A stretch of DNA of 64,000 bases from Voacanga thouarsii (lineage: Eukaryota; Streptophyta; Magnoliopsida; Gentianales; Apocynaceae), in the NCBI GenBank assembly GCA_026120185.1, contig JANUWF010003366.1:620001-684000 (forward strand). Reading direction: 5' to 3'. Under the pieces are notes generated by a model. That model ran no database searches. It was not told the origin of the DNA and saw nothing but the letters and a program-made list of their open reading frames with translations. Positions 47,092 to 59,500 of this stretch are shown in pieces. Within the stretch, counting starts at the first letter, position 1. Each line of letters starts with the position of its first letter. Made by a program: the position numbers and the translations under genes.

Positions 47092-47929
47092 GAGGTATAG
47101 AATGAAAAAACCTAGGATTTTGGATCAAACCCTAGTCTTGGAATTTGTTCTAGATTATAATTTAAGAATAATTATAGCTTTCAAGGTGTGATCTCTTCTA
47201 ATGATTAGAACTTGAAATCTTGAAAGGTATTGATGAGTTGATATGGGAGATGATTTATCCCTATATATTATTGTGGTGGTAGCCTAGAAAAGGTTGTGCA
47301 AAAAAGTCTATGTCAATAAATGCAAGTAGAGATTTTGGAGCATTTGATAAGTATATTTATGTGAGAGTCCTTAAGTGTAAAGGATTGGATATGATAGTAT
47401 GACGAATGGTCTTGATACCTTAAATAGTCTTTTGATTTTGATTACTCTCCTTCAGAATTAGCAACGAGAATTGTGTTATGACGTTGGTGTAATAGCTTAA
47501 AGATGTTGATTCTGCTAGGATTTTAACCATTATGTTTTGCATATTTGTGAAAATTGGGGACATTCTTTGGAATGCTCCTATAAATGCATGTGATGTATGC
47601 CATAGGGATATTGTTTGGAATGTTCTTACAAGTGCATGTTGTGTATGTTATGTGAAAATTACTCTATATGTCTTGCTATTTGATAGAGCACACCATGCAT
47701 TACTTTGAACTTAGTATGTGGCATATTTGCACATCCATTTGGGGTTAAGATCATTGGGGTTAAGGACTGTCTCAACGAGGAGTATTAGAATACTGTTTGG
47801 AAGTATAATTGAGAGAAGTGATGGATGTGGATAGTAGGTACTGTCTATATTGTGCACTACTGCAGCAGAAGAAGGAAAACCCAGATGGCACAATTTTGCG
47901 AACATCCCCAAGGATGTGGAACTCTTCTA
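47092..47929 (+). other. Gypsy-2 leader and unrecognisable 5' coding region
   Basis: No frame longer than about 66 codons and no recognisable Gag motif. Two partial direct repeats are visible (ttggaatgctcctataaatgcatgtgatgtatgc-type phrases near 47570 and 47615). Confidence 0.5.
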
Positions 47930-48130
47930 AAGACTGTTAGGGAAACAATGGAATTACAAGGGCGAGCAGGCAAAGACCACTCTGGTGGAAGTTGCAACAA
48001 TATTTGATAATCACTATGAGAGGAATTAACATGCGAAAAAAGATTATTAAGTTTCGGAAGTCAAACATGAGAAGCGTCACTTGTGAAGATTTCACATATC
48101 CGAGGGAGGATTGCTTGAGACCATTTCAGC
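47930..48130 (+). pseudogene. gag: Possible Gypsy-2 gag remnant
   Basis: Short pieces in two frames resemble the Gag core around FDNHY (about 48000) followed by a basic stretch. The match is weak and rests mainly on position between PBS and the pol remnant. Confidence 0.25.
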
Positions 48131-48216
48131 TTAAAAGAGGAAACCTTATTCCATTGCTATGATCGACTAATTGGAGGTATGAACTCAATGCCACAAATGT
48201 CTATTAAAGAGCTCAC

Positions 48217-48440
48217 TTGGAACAGGGAAAATTTTGGGAACCGACGCAATGCGAGAACTTCACGAAGATTAAAAGTTTTCTAATATTGGAGAGCGACAAC
48301 CACCATTCATTAAGAATGCACAATCTATACGCCATCTCTGACTATGCTCTGCCCGAAGAAGGACCTTATGCATTATTATGTAGATGCAGCAAAACAAGGA
48401 AGGGAAGACGTGTTGGTTTCTTCAATAATCATTCGATTTC
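48217..48440 (+). pseudogene. pol: Gypsy-2 pol remnant: RT/RNase H junction
   Basis: The frame beginning at 48217 carries FWEPTQCENFTKIKSFL, matching the Trp/Cys-containing thumb-to-RNase H linker of gypsy pol. LPEEGPYAL follows; after a one-base shift YVDAAKQG gives the first catalytic Asp region of RNase H. The upstream RT palm is missing. The RNase H sequence breaks off near 48425-48440 and resumes at about 61880 (KLATIVVVLKK, RHYLYR). Confidence 0.65.
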
Positions 48441-48822
48441 ATCGATCCCAATTATTCCCTCTTTCATCTAAACTTTTCATGTGAACTCCTTTCTTTCACC
48501 TTATGTTGTTGTTATGAATTTTCCACTAAGGCTGGGATGTCTTCAGCTACTTCATTCCTTGATAGATAATTACTTCTCATTAAACACATCTACATTGTGT
48601 TCTACTTCACTTATGACATCATTATGTTAAATTATCATTTCTTATCTCATCAGACTTAACCCATCTATTTTATAATTTACTTCAATTCTATGATGTTGTA
48701 CATTGGCATGTACCTCTGCTTTTCAAGCTTTGCTAATTATTGTCTCCGCCGTTTGGTGCAAATTTTCTTCTAACACTCAATTGATTCAAGCAACCTTTAT
48801 GGATTTGATTTAGCACACTTTG
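48441..48822. other. Unidentified insert in Gypsy-2 RNase H, left part
   Basis: T/C-rich, non-coding, and not part of Gypsy-2 coding sequence. Its continuation is 61228-61860 beyond Element E. I recognise neither terminal repeats nor a family. Confidence 0.4.
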
Positions 48823-48827
48823 ATTTG
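48823..48827. repeat. Element E target-site duplication (left), ATTTG
   Basis: ATTTG is repeated at 61223-61227. Confidence 0.88.
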
Positions 48828-50354
48828 TGATGCGTATGGATTTGGGTATAAAAATCATATAAAAATAAGCATATTCCCAATCAAATGTAAATTAACACGT
48901 TAACCCCAATTTACACATATGAGCAAGCGTACTTATATAACTGAGCATAGGGTTCAAACGAGTGTCGATCCTCAAGGAACAAGTAGACATTAATCACCTT
49001 TCTTTCATCGTTTAACCGACTCCATAAAGCGAAAAATAAATAAAAATAAAATAAAATAAAATAAAAATATATACATGTCAAGGATGTAGAATTATGTAAC
49101 TTAAACCATTATCTTGACATACATGACCTAAAGACTTAATTTTTATCATCACTAATTATTCTCTTGGCATCATGAAGGATAATATAGATTCACTTCTTTG
49201 TCCAATCCATAAATCCATATCTTTTAGGTAACTTAGCATCACATATCCTGTTTCAACCAATCCTACCCAAAAGATGCATTAACCATAGTCCTTGATTTAA
49301 TTCTCATTCTTGGTAAATTACACATGATATTAACCAATGAATTTATATCCTACAGACATCAATTACCCTTGAATTACTTTGTCCCTAATCTTAACCCCTT
49401 TGTCCAAGCAAGTTAAAAGCCAAAAAATATAAAACTAATGAATTGAAACCACCACCAACCCCTTTGTCCAAGCAAGTTAATGGAAAGACCTAACCAATTA
49501 ATCTCGTAATAAGCACAAATAATCAAATACCAAGAATAACAATCAATTAATCAAAAGATCAAATAACTCTAAAAATCATGAATATAAAAAACAATGTCAA
49601 ATTACAATAAAACAATTAACATATCATTGTTCAAGAAAAGGAAAACAAAGTAAAAGAAAGCACTCATAGATAAGCCTCCTTCTTCTTCCTTTGAAGACCT
49701 TCTTGTACAACCCTCCTTGAATTGAAGAATTCCTTCTTTGATTTGAGTGATTTTCTATGATGATTAATGAATTCTTTCCTTTTTTCTTGTGTTTTCCCTC
49801 TATATATAGGCTTGGGAGGTGCCTAAACTTGTTGGTGTAATGTTCTTAGCCGAGTAGAAGTTGTAAGATACTAAAACTCCACAGATTACCAAAAACTGCA
49901 TAGAAAAAATCAAGCACCTCCTCAATTGCAGAGCACAGCCGGCGCCGCCTTGGCTATTGGAGCCGGTGCTGGTTATGTTTTGATTCTCCACTTGGTCGTC
50001 GATTTTTTTCGAATTTTACACAATGTATTCTAGAATGCAGCCAGCGCCGCCATAGCTACTAGAGCCGGCGCTGGTTCCACTCTGTTCCGTCCTATTTCAC
50101 CAATTTTTTATCACCTTGAAGTTCGTGCAACCAGTGCATGCCGGCGCTGGTTCCTCTGTCCCAGCCGGCGCCACCTCTAATCTGTTTCGAAATGTTTTTG
50201 CTTCGTTTTACCCCAAAAATATGAAATAATGAACAAAATACCTTTCCAAGGGTAAAATCTCAAATATGAAGGAATATGATTAGTTATTGAACAAAATGTA
50301 TCACAAAAGAACCTCAAATAACTAGAAAAAATATAACTAATTTAGCCCCTATCA
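48828..50354 (-). repeat. Element E 3' LTR
   Basis: 1527 bp. Its 49621-50354 part matches 60488-61222 closely, including three pairs of GC-rich dyads. A TATATATA box lies at 49801-49808, aligned with the better TATAAATA of the other LTR. Confidence 0.88.
49936..50175. repeat. GC-rich dyad cluster in the Element E 3' LTR
   Basis: Six copies of a ccggcgc(c/t)gg-type word in three pairs about 25-35 bases apart (about 49936/49961, 50041/50063, 50138/50161). In each pair the left word can base-pair with the right one, for example cagccggcgc with ggtgctggtt allowing G:U. Confidence 0.6.
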
Positions 50355-50368
50355 TATTCCCCCACACT
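50355..50368 (-). promoter_or_regulatory. Element E polypurine tract
   Basis: On the minus strand gtgtgggggaata directly precedes the 3' LTR. Confidence 0.8.
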
Positions 50369-52200
50369 TAGCTCTTTGCTTATCCTTAAGCAAAGTATCA
50401 AGAACAACTAGGAAAACACAAGGTTTAATCAATCACTCAATCAATTTCAAAACAATGTCTTCAATTCTTTCTTCATTCAAGAACATAAAACACATGCTAC
50501 TATATCTTTCACAACAAATGCAAGACTTGTGTAAGTGAATAATGACTTATTAGAACCATCTCAATACTTTACAATATTCTCAAACCATTGGAAAGAATTT
50601 AGTTCAAAAAGATTATGCATTCCATAAGCTTACTTTTCATAACTCTTTCCACTAATCCGAGACATAGTATGATTATACTTAAATCAAGTAGGACTTTTAA
50701 ACTTGTAATGTAAGGCTAAAGGTTTGTAATGTAGCTTATCAATCGAAGGATATAGGAGAACCAAAAATCAAAGAAATTGAGAGTTTGCAAGAAAAGGATA
50801 AACAAAATGTATCAATAATTTCCAACTCTTCTTACTTTCCTATTCCAAGAATCAATCAAAACCATAACCTTATTTAGCAATAACAGCTCCACTCAAGCAA
50901 ATCCTGCATTTTCCTTTTTCTTCTTCTCTCTTTTCATCAGCTCTTCTCTATTTTCTACAAGATCACTCAAATTTTCAGCAACGGTGTCAAATACTTTATA
51001 TGAACTAATCTTTTTACATCTCAATCACCATTTCTCTTGTGATCTTTCTTTTCTTTTTTTTTTCTTTCAAAAATTTTTCTCTTCTCTTTCTTTTCTCTTC
51101 TTGTCATTCACTGCTGCTTTTCTTTTCTTTTATCAGTTATTTTTTCATCTTTTCTAGCAGCTTCTCTTTTTTTTTTCTTGCTTTCAGTCTCTCTTTTCTT
51201 TTTTTTTTTCCTTTCCTTTTCTTCCTTTTCTCTTTCCAGCTCTTTCTTTCTATTGATTCATGAGTGAAAGTAACAAGTAATGATCTTTATCCAAATACTC
51301 CCCCTCAACATTCGCATTCATGCACTTTCATCCATCAAGAGCATAAAGATTTGGAAAATTATTCAAACTCTCAAAATAAGCAATAGACAAAGTATTATGA
51401 TGGGTTTTAAAGAAAGAAATTAACAATTTAGGCTCAAAATAGGCACTAAGGATGTTATGAAAATAGGTAGACTTGAAAAGCTCAAACTATCCAAAGAAGG
51501 CCTATTATCGTCATCACTAAGTTAAATCATGATTGTCTTTCTTATTTTATCTTGAGAGGTATTCAAGTAAGTTCTAGAATGCTCCATGAATTTTAGTAGA
51601 AAACCAGGTTTAAGAACAATGCAAAGCATTAGATCAAGAACTACTTCGTCTAAGTGTGTGCAAAAAGTTATGCATAAGCCATAAATGATCTAAAACATAT
51701 GCTCTATAATCTATCATAAAGACATGCATTAAAAATATAGCTTGAAATCTCAAAGAAAATCAGGAAAAATGTTGAAAATTTTGCTTACCAGAAGGATAAA
51801 GTATATGCATAGAAGAATTGTCAATCGAATCACTCCTCCATACTTAAACTGGACATTGTCCTCAATGGCCAAATAAATATAACAAGAATAAACAATACCA
51901 TGGGACCAAAAAAATAAAAAAGGAGAAGAGAGAAAAAAGTCAATATTTCCATAGATTGTGCAATTTGCCGTACAAGATCTGAATGCTTGAAGAACGAGGC
52001 ATTGACAATAAACATAAAAAGAAAAATACAAAAGTGCACACCAAAGCATAAAAACTAGAAAAGATAAGAAAGCAAAAACAAAAGAAAGAAACTAGAATAG
52101 TACATAAAAAGGAAGAAATCAAAAGCTACAAAAAAGAAAAAAAAAACATTAAAAGAGAAATGAAAAATAAGAGTGATCTAGAAAATATGGACAAGCATCA
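50369..52200 (-). other. Element E 3' non-coding region
   Basis: About 1.8 kb without a credible gene. 50900-51240 is a C/T-rich low-complexity tract (tttctttt runs) that generates a Phe/Leu/Ser-only frame on the plus strand. The region probably is the long 3' untranslated part seen in many plant gypsy-type elements. Confidence 0.6.
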
Positions 52201-53472
52201 TCAGTCCTTTGCATCATCATCATCCTTATCGACATCAGCTAGTGTAGAAGTTCCTTCACCACCATGTGGCCCAAAAGAATACTGCCTCAATTCGGCCAAT
52301 TGCTGCTCCATAGTAGCTTGTCGTCTCACCATGTTATCCATAGTACCCTACAAGCGTAGGAGCACCTCCATTTGTTGGTCGAGTCGTCCCAGCACGGTAG
52401 TCTCAAAGTTAGTCTGAGAGTGGGACTGAGAACTACTAGCTCATGCACGTGTTGGTGGTTGTGGGTGCACCTTCGCCACGATGGTTAGCCTAACCTGTCC
52501 GGGATATCTGACCTCATGGGGTGTCAACCACTTTTTCAACTCTTGGTTGTACTTGTATCCACAACTTACCAATGTTTGTTCAGTCACCATATCGTGCTCA
52601 GTGGTTGCCTCCATCAGTTCTCCCTCAAGACTAACACCAAAGTCTTTCAGAATTTTCATTATAACCAAGGGAAAAATGAAGGCTTTTGTAGAGAGACAGT
52701 GATGAACAACCTCCCTAATGGATTGGATGATCAAGGATGAAAGAAGGATAGGTAATGTGTTCATCATCCGATGCAAAATATAAGTGTCAATAAGTCAGGT
52801 CTCATTAAAACCACTAGCACGGGGTACAACATTGAACCCAAACATATAAACTAGAGCTCTAACATTGGCAGCAAGGTCATTGTTTGAATAGAAACTATTA
52901 GCTTGAAAGGCATTATGCTTATACAATCCTAGTATGGCTCTTGTGGCTCTAGTCCCGCTAACATCCCAATTCGGGTCAGAAAGAATCTTTTGATTATTCA
53001 CGTCTATCCCTTGCCAAGAATCATCGTCAAATACCTAGAGGAGGTTAACTAATTGATTTTGGGTGATGACGATGGGGATTCCTTTCACTCTCATTTCAAT
53101 ATGGGGAAGATGTTTATTACCCTTATCAATCGTGTTAGCATAAAATTCCTTGATGAGCACTGCATAATATTTCCCTTTCAATTGTACTATCGAACCCCAT
53201 CCTAGCCTTCTAAACATCATGCCCAATTTAAGTGCACGGTCTAAGGTAGGTGTGAAAGTACGCTCGACAATGATTTTATTAGATGCTCTCCTATTGTACC
53301 ATTCCTCACAAGATGCATCTATAAACTCAGTAGGTCTAAGGGACAAAGGACTGACAAATGAAAGGGCTGCGGAAGAGGAAGCTCTCACCCTTTTAGAAGA
53401 ATGACCCCTTGCTCTAGATATGTTCAAGTAAGGAGTGGGGGAAATAGGAAGAGAGAGAACCATTGAGCTCAA
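52201..53472 (-). pseudogene. Putative plant transposon protein (Element E ORF)
   Basis: One frame runs from the ATG at 53472 to a TGA at 52201-52203 (423 codons), interrupted only by four stops. The N-terminal 50 residues are Ser/Arg-rich. From about residue 50 comes the domain found in plant 'putative transposon proteins' (RTFTPTLDRALKLGMMFRRL, then LKGKYYAVLIKEFYAN and GIPIVITQNQLVNLL). A second conserved block follows (LMEATTEHDMVTEQTL). The C terminus is a short coiled-coil-like stretch (RRQATMEQQLAELRQY) and an acidic end (DVDKDDDDAKD). I assign it by resemblance to the PF20167-type family, related in role to Athila ORF1; function is unknown. All four stops (at about 53035, 52795, 52438 and 52350) are CAG or CGA codons with C changed to T. 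Confidence 0.72.
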
Positions 53473-54504
53473 CGATGTTAAATGGGATGTAACTACCCTT
53501 TACAAATACACTATTCAAATCTCACTTAGCCCTCAACCAATCTCACAATCCACAAAACCCAAACTCCTTCAATACATATCACACTCCAACCAACAATCCA
53601 TTCAATCCCCTCCAATCAATTCAACACAACCTGTAATAATACATGTAGAGTTCACTGTAAAACATAAACATATTGAATATCCTTAATACATGCAAGTAGA
53701 CATGATCATGTTAATGAAGGTATCATCATGGCATTACGTGAAAAACAATGCAAGTTCCATAGATAGCTTATAGTCAATCATCACAAATAGCCATAATGCC
53801 ACCCTTAGCTATATACATAAAGCCCTTAATGATCATATGCATGAATCAAGTATCAAAGAATCATTAACTCCTAATCTAGTTCAACTCATGAAGCTCAAGA
53901 AGTAATGCACAATTCACTCATAGCATACACAATCCCAATTTTTGGCCAACATTGTTCCTAAAATTAGATAAATTCATCTACACCATTTTAACCGTAGGAA
54001 TTGAATAAAAATTATACATTTGTGCTCTTGTATGCATGGGCAAGCAAAAGATGTAAGCTTTTTGCACAAATCTAAGCTTCTTGCTTGTGTATTGAATATG
54101 ATGTTGTTGTGAAAAATGGAAGAATTTGAGGGGTTTGATCTGTAAGATCACAAAAGAGAGGTAGATAGATGTTATAGAAGTATTTAGGAGGTGAAAAATC
54201 AAATTTTTGGGAAGTGGAGGATGTGAAGCTGGTGCGGGTTAGAAAGAATGTGAGAGGGAGTTTGGAGATTTTGGAGAAAAAATGGCCAAAATGACCTATA
54301 AGTTGCGCCTACTCGACAGGAACCAACACCGGTTCTGGCTCTTGGAGCCGACGCCGGCTTAGTTCTGTCCGATTCTCAATATTTTTTTTTTTTAGAAACA
54401 CACAATAATGATGAACGGTGCACTCAAATAAAAAAAAAAAAACAATCAATCAAAATGACAGGAATAAAGAATTGTCTCAATCACAAAAACTGAAAGTAAA
54501 GAAA
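53473..54504 (-). other. Element E region upstream of its ORF
   Basis: No credible coding sequence. It includes a GC-rich dyad pair at 54324-54360 (aaccaacaccggttctggct, then gagccgacgccggctt) and poly-T/poly-A runs near 54380 and 54430. The junction with Gypsy-1' lies at the right end. Confidence 0.5.
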
Positions 54505-56116
54505 GAGGCTTCAATGTTTTCCGTGGCTTTGATCCCGTGGATTTTCCTCAGTATTTCCTGGCAATGTCCCGGCTTAACGATCTCCCAGGAGTTTGGCTAG
54601 TTGACCAATTTGGTTCTCTAAGTTGCGCAGGAAGGCCTCTAGGTTCCTTATTATCACATCGACCCCTTTGAGGTTGGTGCCAGATCTGAAGAAGGAAATT
54701 GTGGAAGCTCAGCAAAGTAACACTGAGTTTCAACTTTTCAAGGATAAGGAGCTTAAGCGGCCAGGCAGTGAATTCCGTCAAGATGAGGTAGGAGTTTTTC
54801 ATTTCAGAGATCGATTGTGTGTGCCCGGAGAGCAGCAATTGAAGGACAGAATTTAGGAGGAGGCACACAAGAGCAAGTATGCCATTCATCCGGGGGAAGT
54901 CAAGATGTATCAGGATTTGAAGAGAGCTTATTGGTGGCCCAGACTGAAGCGAGATGTGGTCAAGTATGTCTCAACCTGTCTCACCTGCCAAAAAGTTAAA
55001 GCGGAGCATAAGAAGTCAGCGGGACTATTGCAGCCTTTGCCAGTACCGGAATGGAAGTGGGAGGAGGTGACTATGGATTTTGTCACCGGGCTTCCCATGT
55101 CAAAGACTCAAAAGGACGCCATATGGGTAGTGGTGGATCGACTAACCAAGTCGGCCCATTTCATACCGATGAATGTGAGGGACTCGATGGAGAAGCTGGC
55201 CCGGACTTATGTTCGAGATATCATCCGACTACATGGAGTGCCTTTAAGCATAGTGTCAGATTGAGACCCGAGGTTTACGTCTCATTTCTGGGGAAAGTTT
55301 CAGGAAGCAATGGGGTCGAATCTGAAATTTAGTACGACGGCGCATCCGTAGACCGATGGGCAGTCAGAGAGGGTGATACAGATATTGGAAGATATGCTGA
55401 GAGCCTGTGTTTTGGGCTTCAGAGATAAATGGATAGAGTGTGTACCGTATGCAGAGTTATCGTATGACAATAGCTACCAAGCTTCGATCGGGATGGCACC
55501 GTATGAGGCTTTGTATGGGCACAAATGTCAGGTACCGCTGTATTGGAGTTGGTCCAAAGATGGTCATGTGAGCAAAATCGGGGAAGTATGTGTCCAAGAA
55601 ATGTTGGATAAAGTGAAATTGATGAGGGAAAGGTTAAAGGCGGCACAGAGTAGGCAAAAGAGCTACGCGGACAACCGGCGAAGAGAATTAGAATTTCAAG
55701 TCGGGGACAGCGTGTTTTTGAAGTTGACACCAAACAGAGGAATTTTGAAGCATCCGAATGGCGAAAAATTAAATATGAGATATTTGGGACCATTTCCGAT
55801 TAAGGAAAGGATCGGACCGGTAGCTTACCGATTGGACCTGCCAGATGGGTTGAGGGGAATCCATGATGTGTTTCATGTGTCACAATTGAAGAAGTATAAT
55901 GTGGATCTCGGACATGTATTGAATGATGAACCGTTAGTGTTGCAGCCAGACCTGAGCTATGTGGAGAGGCCTGTGCAAATATTAGACCGCAGTGTCAAGA
56001 CACTCCGGAGCAAACAGATACCGATGGTTAAGATTCAGTGGGAGCACCATGGCACGCAGGATGCCACATGGGAGTCAAAAGAGTGGGTTAAACGGAAGTA
56101 TCCCAAGTTGCAATAG
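54505..56116 (+). pseudogene. pol: Gypsy-1' pol remnant: RNase H tail and integrase
   Basis: Homology to Gypsy-1 begins softly near 54505 and is certain from 54669. The integrase zinc finger is complete (H-x4-H around 54870-54885, then CLTCQKVK near 54980). The core follows ([12 protein letters not shown]-stop-DPRFTS near 55262, TDGQSERVIQILEDMLR near 55360), and the C-terminal half is intact from 55373 to 56116, ending in QWEHHGTQDATWESKEWVKRK. Stops occur near 54856 (Leu codon), 55262 (CGA to TGA) and 55350 (CAG to TAG). It is better preserved than the Gypsy-1 integrase. It lacks gag, protease, RT and a 5' LTR. Confidence 0.9.
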
Positions 56117-56149
56117 AGGTATGCTTGAATTTCGGGGCGAAATTCCTCT

Positions 56150-56162
56150 AAGGAGGGGAGGA
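56150..56162 (+). promoter_or_regulatory. Gypsy-1' polypurine tract
   Basis: aaggaggggagga, identical to the Gypsy-1 tract, directly before the LTR. Confidence 0.9.
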
Positions 56163-56374
56163 TATGAAACCCCAGCCAAAACCAACCTTAGAGTAAGGGG
56201 GTTGGGATGCATATCATAATTTATTGCATGTTTAAATATATTTTTAAATGATTTTCTATGCTTTGGATTTGAGTTTTTTTGTCTTGGAGGCTTGTTGGTG
56301 AGTATTGAGTGAGAAGGGCAAAATGGTAATTTTTGCTTGAAGTGAAAATAGGAAGATAGCTTGAGGATTGAATA

Positions 56375-56376
<2 letters not shown>

Positions 56377-56417
<41 letters not shown>
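56377..56417. repeat. AT microsatellite
   Basis: (AT)20, 41 bases uninterrupted, inside the Gypsy-1' LTR. The same place in Gypsy-1 (about 31500 and 39540) has no AT run. Confidence 0.95.
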
Positions 56418-56420
<3 letters not shown>

Positions 56421-56439
56421 AAAATAAGAGCAAGAGTTT

Positions 56440-56505
56440 TTATGGTTTAGTGGTTAAAGTCTTAGAATTAATTCTTGAGGTCTTGGGTTTAAATTCCATC
56501 ATAGG
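56440..56505 (+). repeat. tRNA-like A/B-box module in the Gypsy-1' LTR
   Basis: TGGTTTAGTGG (56443-56453) and GGGTTTAAATTCC (56485-56497) lie 42 bases apart start to start, close to tRNA spacing. The B-box-like part is nearer to consensus here than in the Gypsy-1 LTRs. Confidence 0.6.
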
Positions 56506-59500
56506 AGCTTTAACTTGGTTAAATGTTGTTTTTGCTTAGGAAGTAATAATTTCAGCTTTATGTGCTTAGAGTAGGGTTGTGATGTTGTCCTAAGAGAGAC
56601 ATGTTAGAAGTATCTTCATTCTACTCCTTTGCCCTACTCGAATTTTCTAAGAGGAATTCATTTTTCCTTGATCTTTGATTTTCCTTATTTCTCAACTCTT
56701 TAGTTTAATCAAGTTGTTCTAGCCATTTTCTTTCCAGAAATTTCAGTAAAGAGCTGTGGCTTTGTAGGATCAAAATGTCTTAGTAAAAGACTTCTTATGG
56801 TCTGAAAATGTGGAAGAGTTGTAGGAGATTCCAAGAGGATAAAACCCTCTAGTGAACTTGCTAAAAATTCACTCTAGCTAGGTTCATCTTCCTTCTTGGA
56901 ATGAGCTGAAATTTTTCAGCTTATTGTACCTTCAAGGTGTTGAGATTCTTAGCTAACATTCCCTCCCAAATGCTGTCAGAAAAATGGTCTTTTGGATTAG
57001 CTTACAACCTGAATTTCTTGGCCATTTTCGGACTGCCCAAAGATAGAGCGAAACCAGGAAAAATTCCTGTACAAATCGCAACTTTGAGAGTCCAAAACCA
57101 AGCTATTTTCTTCCAGATTTTGTTCAGTACCTTAGCCATGTTTTTCCTCCATGAAGAAGGCTGGAAACCAACATTGAAAACCCATGAAATTCCCCTTCAA
57201 ACTCTCTGCAAGTTGGCTGGAAAATGGCAGCCGAAAAACTGTCTAGAAATTTCAGCTCAGAGAAAATTCTGTGCAGTCCACTGTCCAACTTTGTTTCCTA
57301 ATTCTCTTCCAGCTGAAACACCATCCTTGTTCTGTATAAACTTCCCTTAAACCTCCAGTAACTAAGCTCCATTATTCCCCTTAAGCTTCTGCACAAAATT
57401 CAGACATGGCTGCCCAAAAATCTCTCCAACAAATCCCTGCAATCATGCTTGATTGATTACCAAATTTCCAGCCACCATAATTTAGCAACGTTCCATAATA
57501 TATCCCTCAAATAACCAGACTTTTTCTCCACCATTATGCATCTTGTTTTTGGCCACCATAAGCTACCTTGAGCCAGCTTTCATCCCGCTGAAATTCTGCT
57601 CAAAATAGTCGGCCATGGCAGACTTCCAAAGCTCTCCAATAATCAAGATATTCTAGGATATTTAGTTTCCAAATTTGCTTCCTAAAAATATTCTTCAAGG
57701 ATTTTAACAACTAGCCTTTCCTTTTCCCTTCCAAATCAGAAAACCATCTCCCTAAACCCTACAAAAAATTCGGCAGCCCTAGTTCTCATAGAATTTCGGC
57801 AGCTGCAAATCAAATTCTCTCAAATTCCTTTAACCTTCAAGAACACACACAATACACCAACAACACCTACTTCTTCCTTTCACCTAATACCCCTCCAAAC
57901 CACTTCAAACATTCTCTAAAATCTCCAGATTCAACCTACTCACTGCCGTGAGTCCACTAACACCATTCTTAACATCAAACTCCACAAACCAACTCGCTAG
58001 TTTGGATCAAAACCAAAAAATTATGTGAATGTTCAAGAACACCTTCAAGGTAGGTTTGTTCTAATAACTTCATCTTCTTCAATTTTGATCTCTAGTGAAA
58101 ATATATATGAATAAACATGCTAATGGTCTCTCTCTCTCTCTCTCTTGGCCAAATGGCTTCTTCTTCCATGGCCATGCTTCCTCCATCTTCCTTGGACGAT
58201 TTTAGGCATCTAGGAGTTGAGATCCATTCTAAACTCCTTCAAGGTATTCATCAACCAAGTAAGTCCCTTCAATCTTTCTTTTAAACTCTAGATTCATGTC
58301 TCTAGGATGATGATGATAGAAGATGGATTGCAATAGGATTTGAGTATGTATTGTTGAGATTGAAGTATGAATATATGTATGATTGTGAATGAGATGGGAT
58401 TTATGCGTGGAATGATTATCCTGGTTGATTATATGATGATTTGAGGTTTGATACATGTTACCATATCATAGGTAGTATTTGTGGTGAAGTATGCTAGAGA
58501 TTATGTCACATTTGGTGAATAGGATTTATATTCATGTTGGATTATTAAAGCCATGATCATATTTGTGCTAGTAGAGGTTAGATCATGTCTTGATAAATTT
58601 AGATCTACGCTTGTATGCATGATTTGGATGATTTGATGAATTGAAGGATTGTATATGTTCATAATTGTGAATAGCCATGGAAATTTGATCATGACCTAGT
58701 TGTCCCGAAGCTAAATTTTATTTCTTCAAATAAAATATTTAATATTATGATTTTTGGCTAGTAATTTCGAAAAAAAAAAACCTAGGAAGGGTAGAATTGG
58801 ATTATTATATATATATTAAGGATATTTTAGTCAAACAAATAATAGCTCTTACTAAAAATAAAATATATAAATATTATATAAAGAAATGAAACAACTAAAG
58901 TCTTTTATGGAAATAATTATAATTAGTAAAATACTTATTATTATAAATTTAATTATTATCTTTTAATCAAAGCCTATTAAAACTTATTTATTATTTTTTA
59001 AGCAAGACTCATCGAAATTCATTTTCAACTAACTTTGGTTATCAATTATTTTCTAACAACTAAATTATTAATAAATCATTATTTTTCCTAAAAACCACCT
59101 AAGACTCTTCATCAAATAAACTCTAAATTTTCTTAGCAATATTTAAACCTTTAACTTATTAGTGCTTATTTCCCAGAACAGTAATTATTTTAAATATCAA
59201 ATTACCCTTAGCTTACAAACCTATTTACTTGTTGTTTGGCCTTAAAGTTTGGGACACTAGGATCATGATAGTAGTGAGTGGAGTTAATTTAAAATTGAGG
59301 AAGTGGATTGTGGCTTGAGATTGATTGTGGTTTGTTTTTGCCATGCGGGATTAGGTCAGCTGTTGGAGACCTATTGTGTGAGCAAGGATCAGGCAAGCTC
59401 CTGCATAAAACCTAATTGATGAAAAGTGTTAAATTATGGCAAATCAAATGTAGAGTGCATGGACACTCATTTTTGTAAACACAATTGAGGGTTGTCTGCT

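Noticed and set aside
51039..51263. 74-codon plus-strand frame rich in Phe, Leu and Ser, looking like a membrane protein
   Set aside because: It is a translation of a C/T-rich low-complexity tract in the Element E non-coding region; no start context or family.
54520..54545. Possible primer-binding site (ggctttgatccc on the plus strand) for Element E
   Set aside because: It is not beside an LTR end and lies where homology to gypsy RNase H begins; resemblance is probably accidental.
56440..56505. A functional tRNA gene
   Set aside because: A and B boxes are present but no acceptor stem or convincing anticodon arm can be folded, so I call it only tRNA-like.
56937..57350. 137-codon plus-strand frame in the Gypsy-1' LTR, the longest frame in any LTR
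   Set aside because: The corresponding stretches of both Gypsy-1 LTRs are not open, so it is not conserved and most likely chance.
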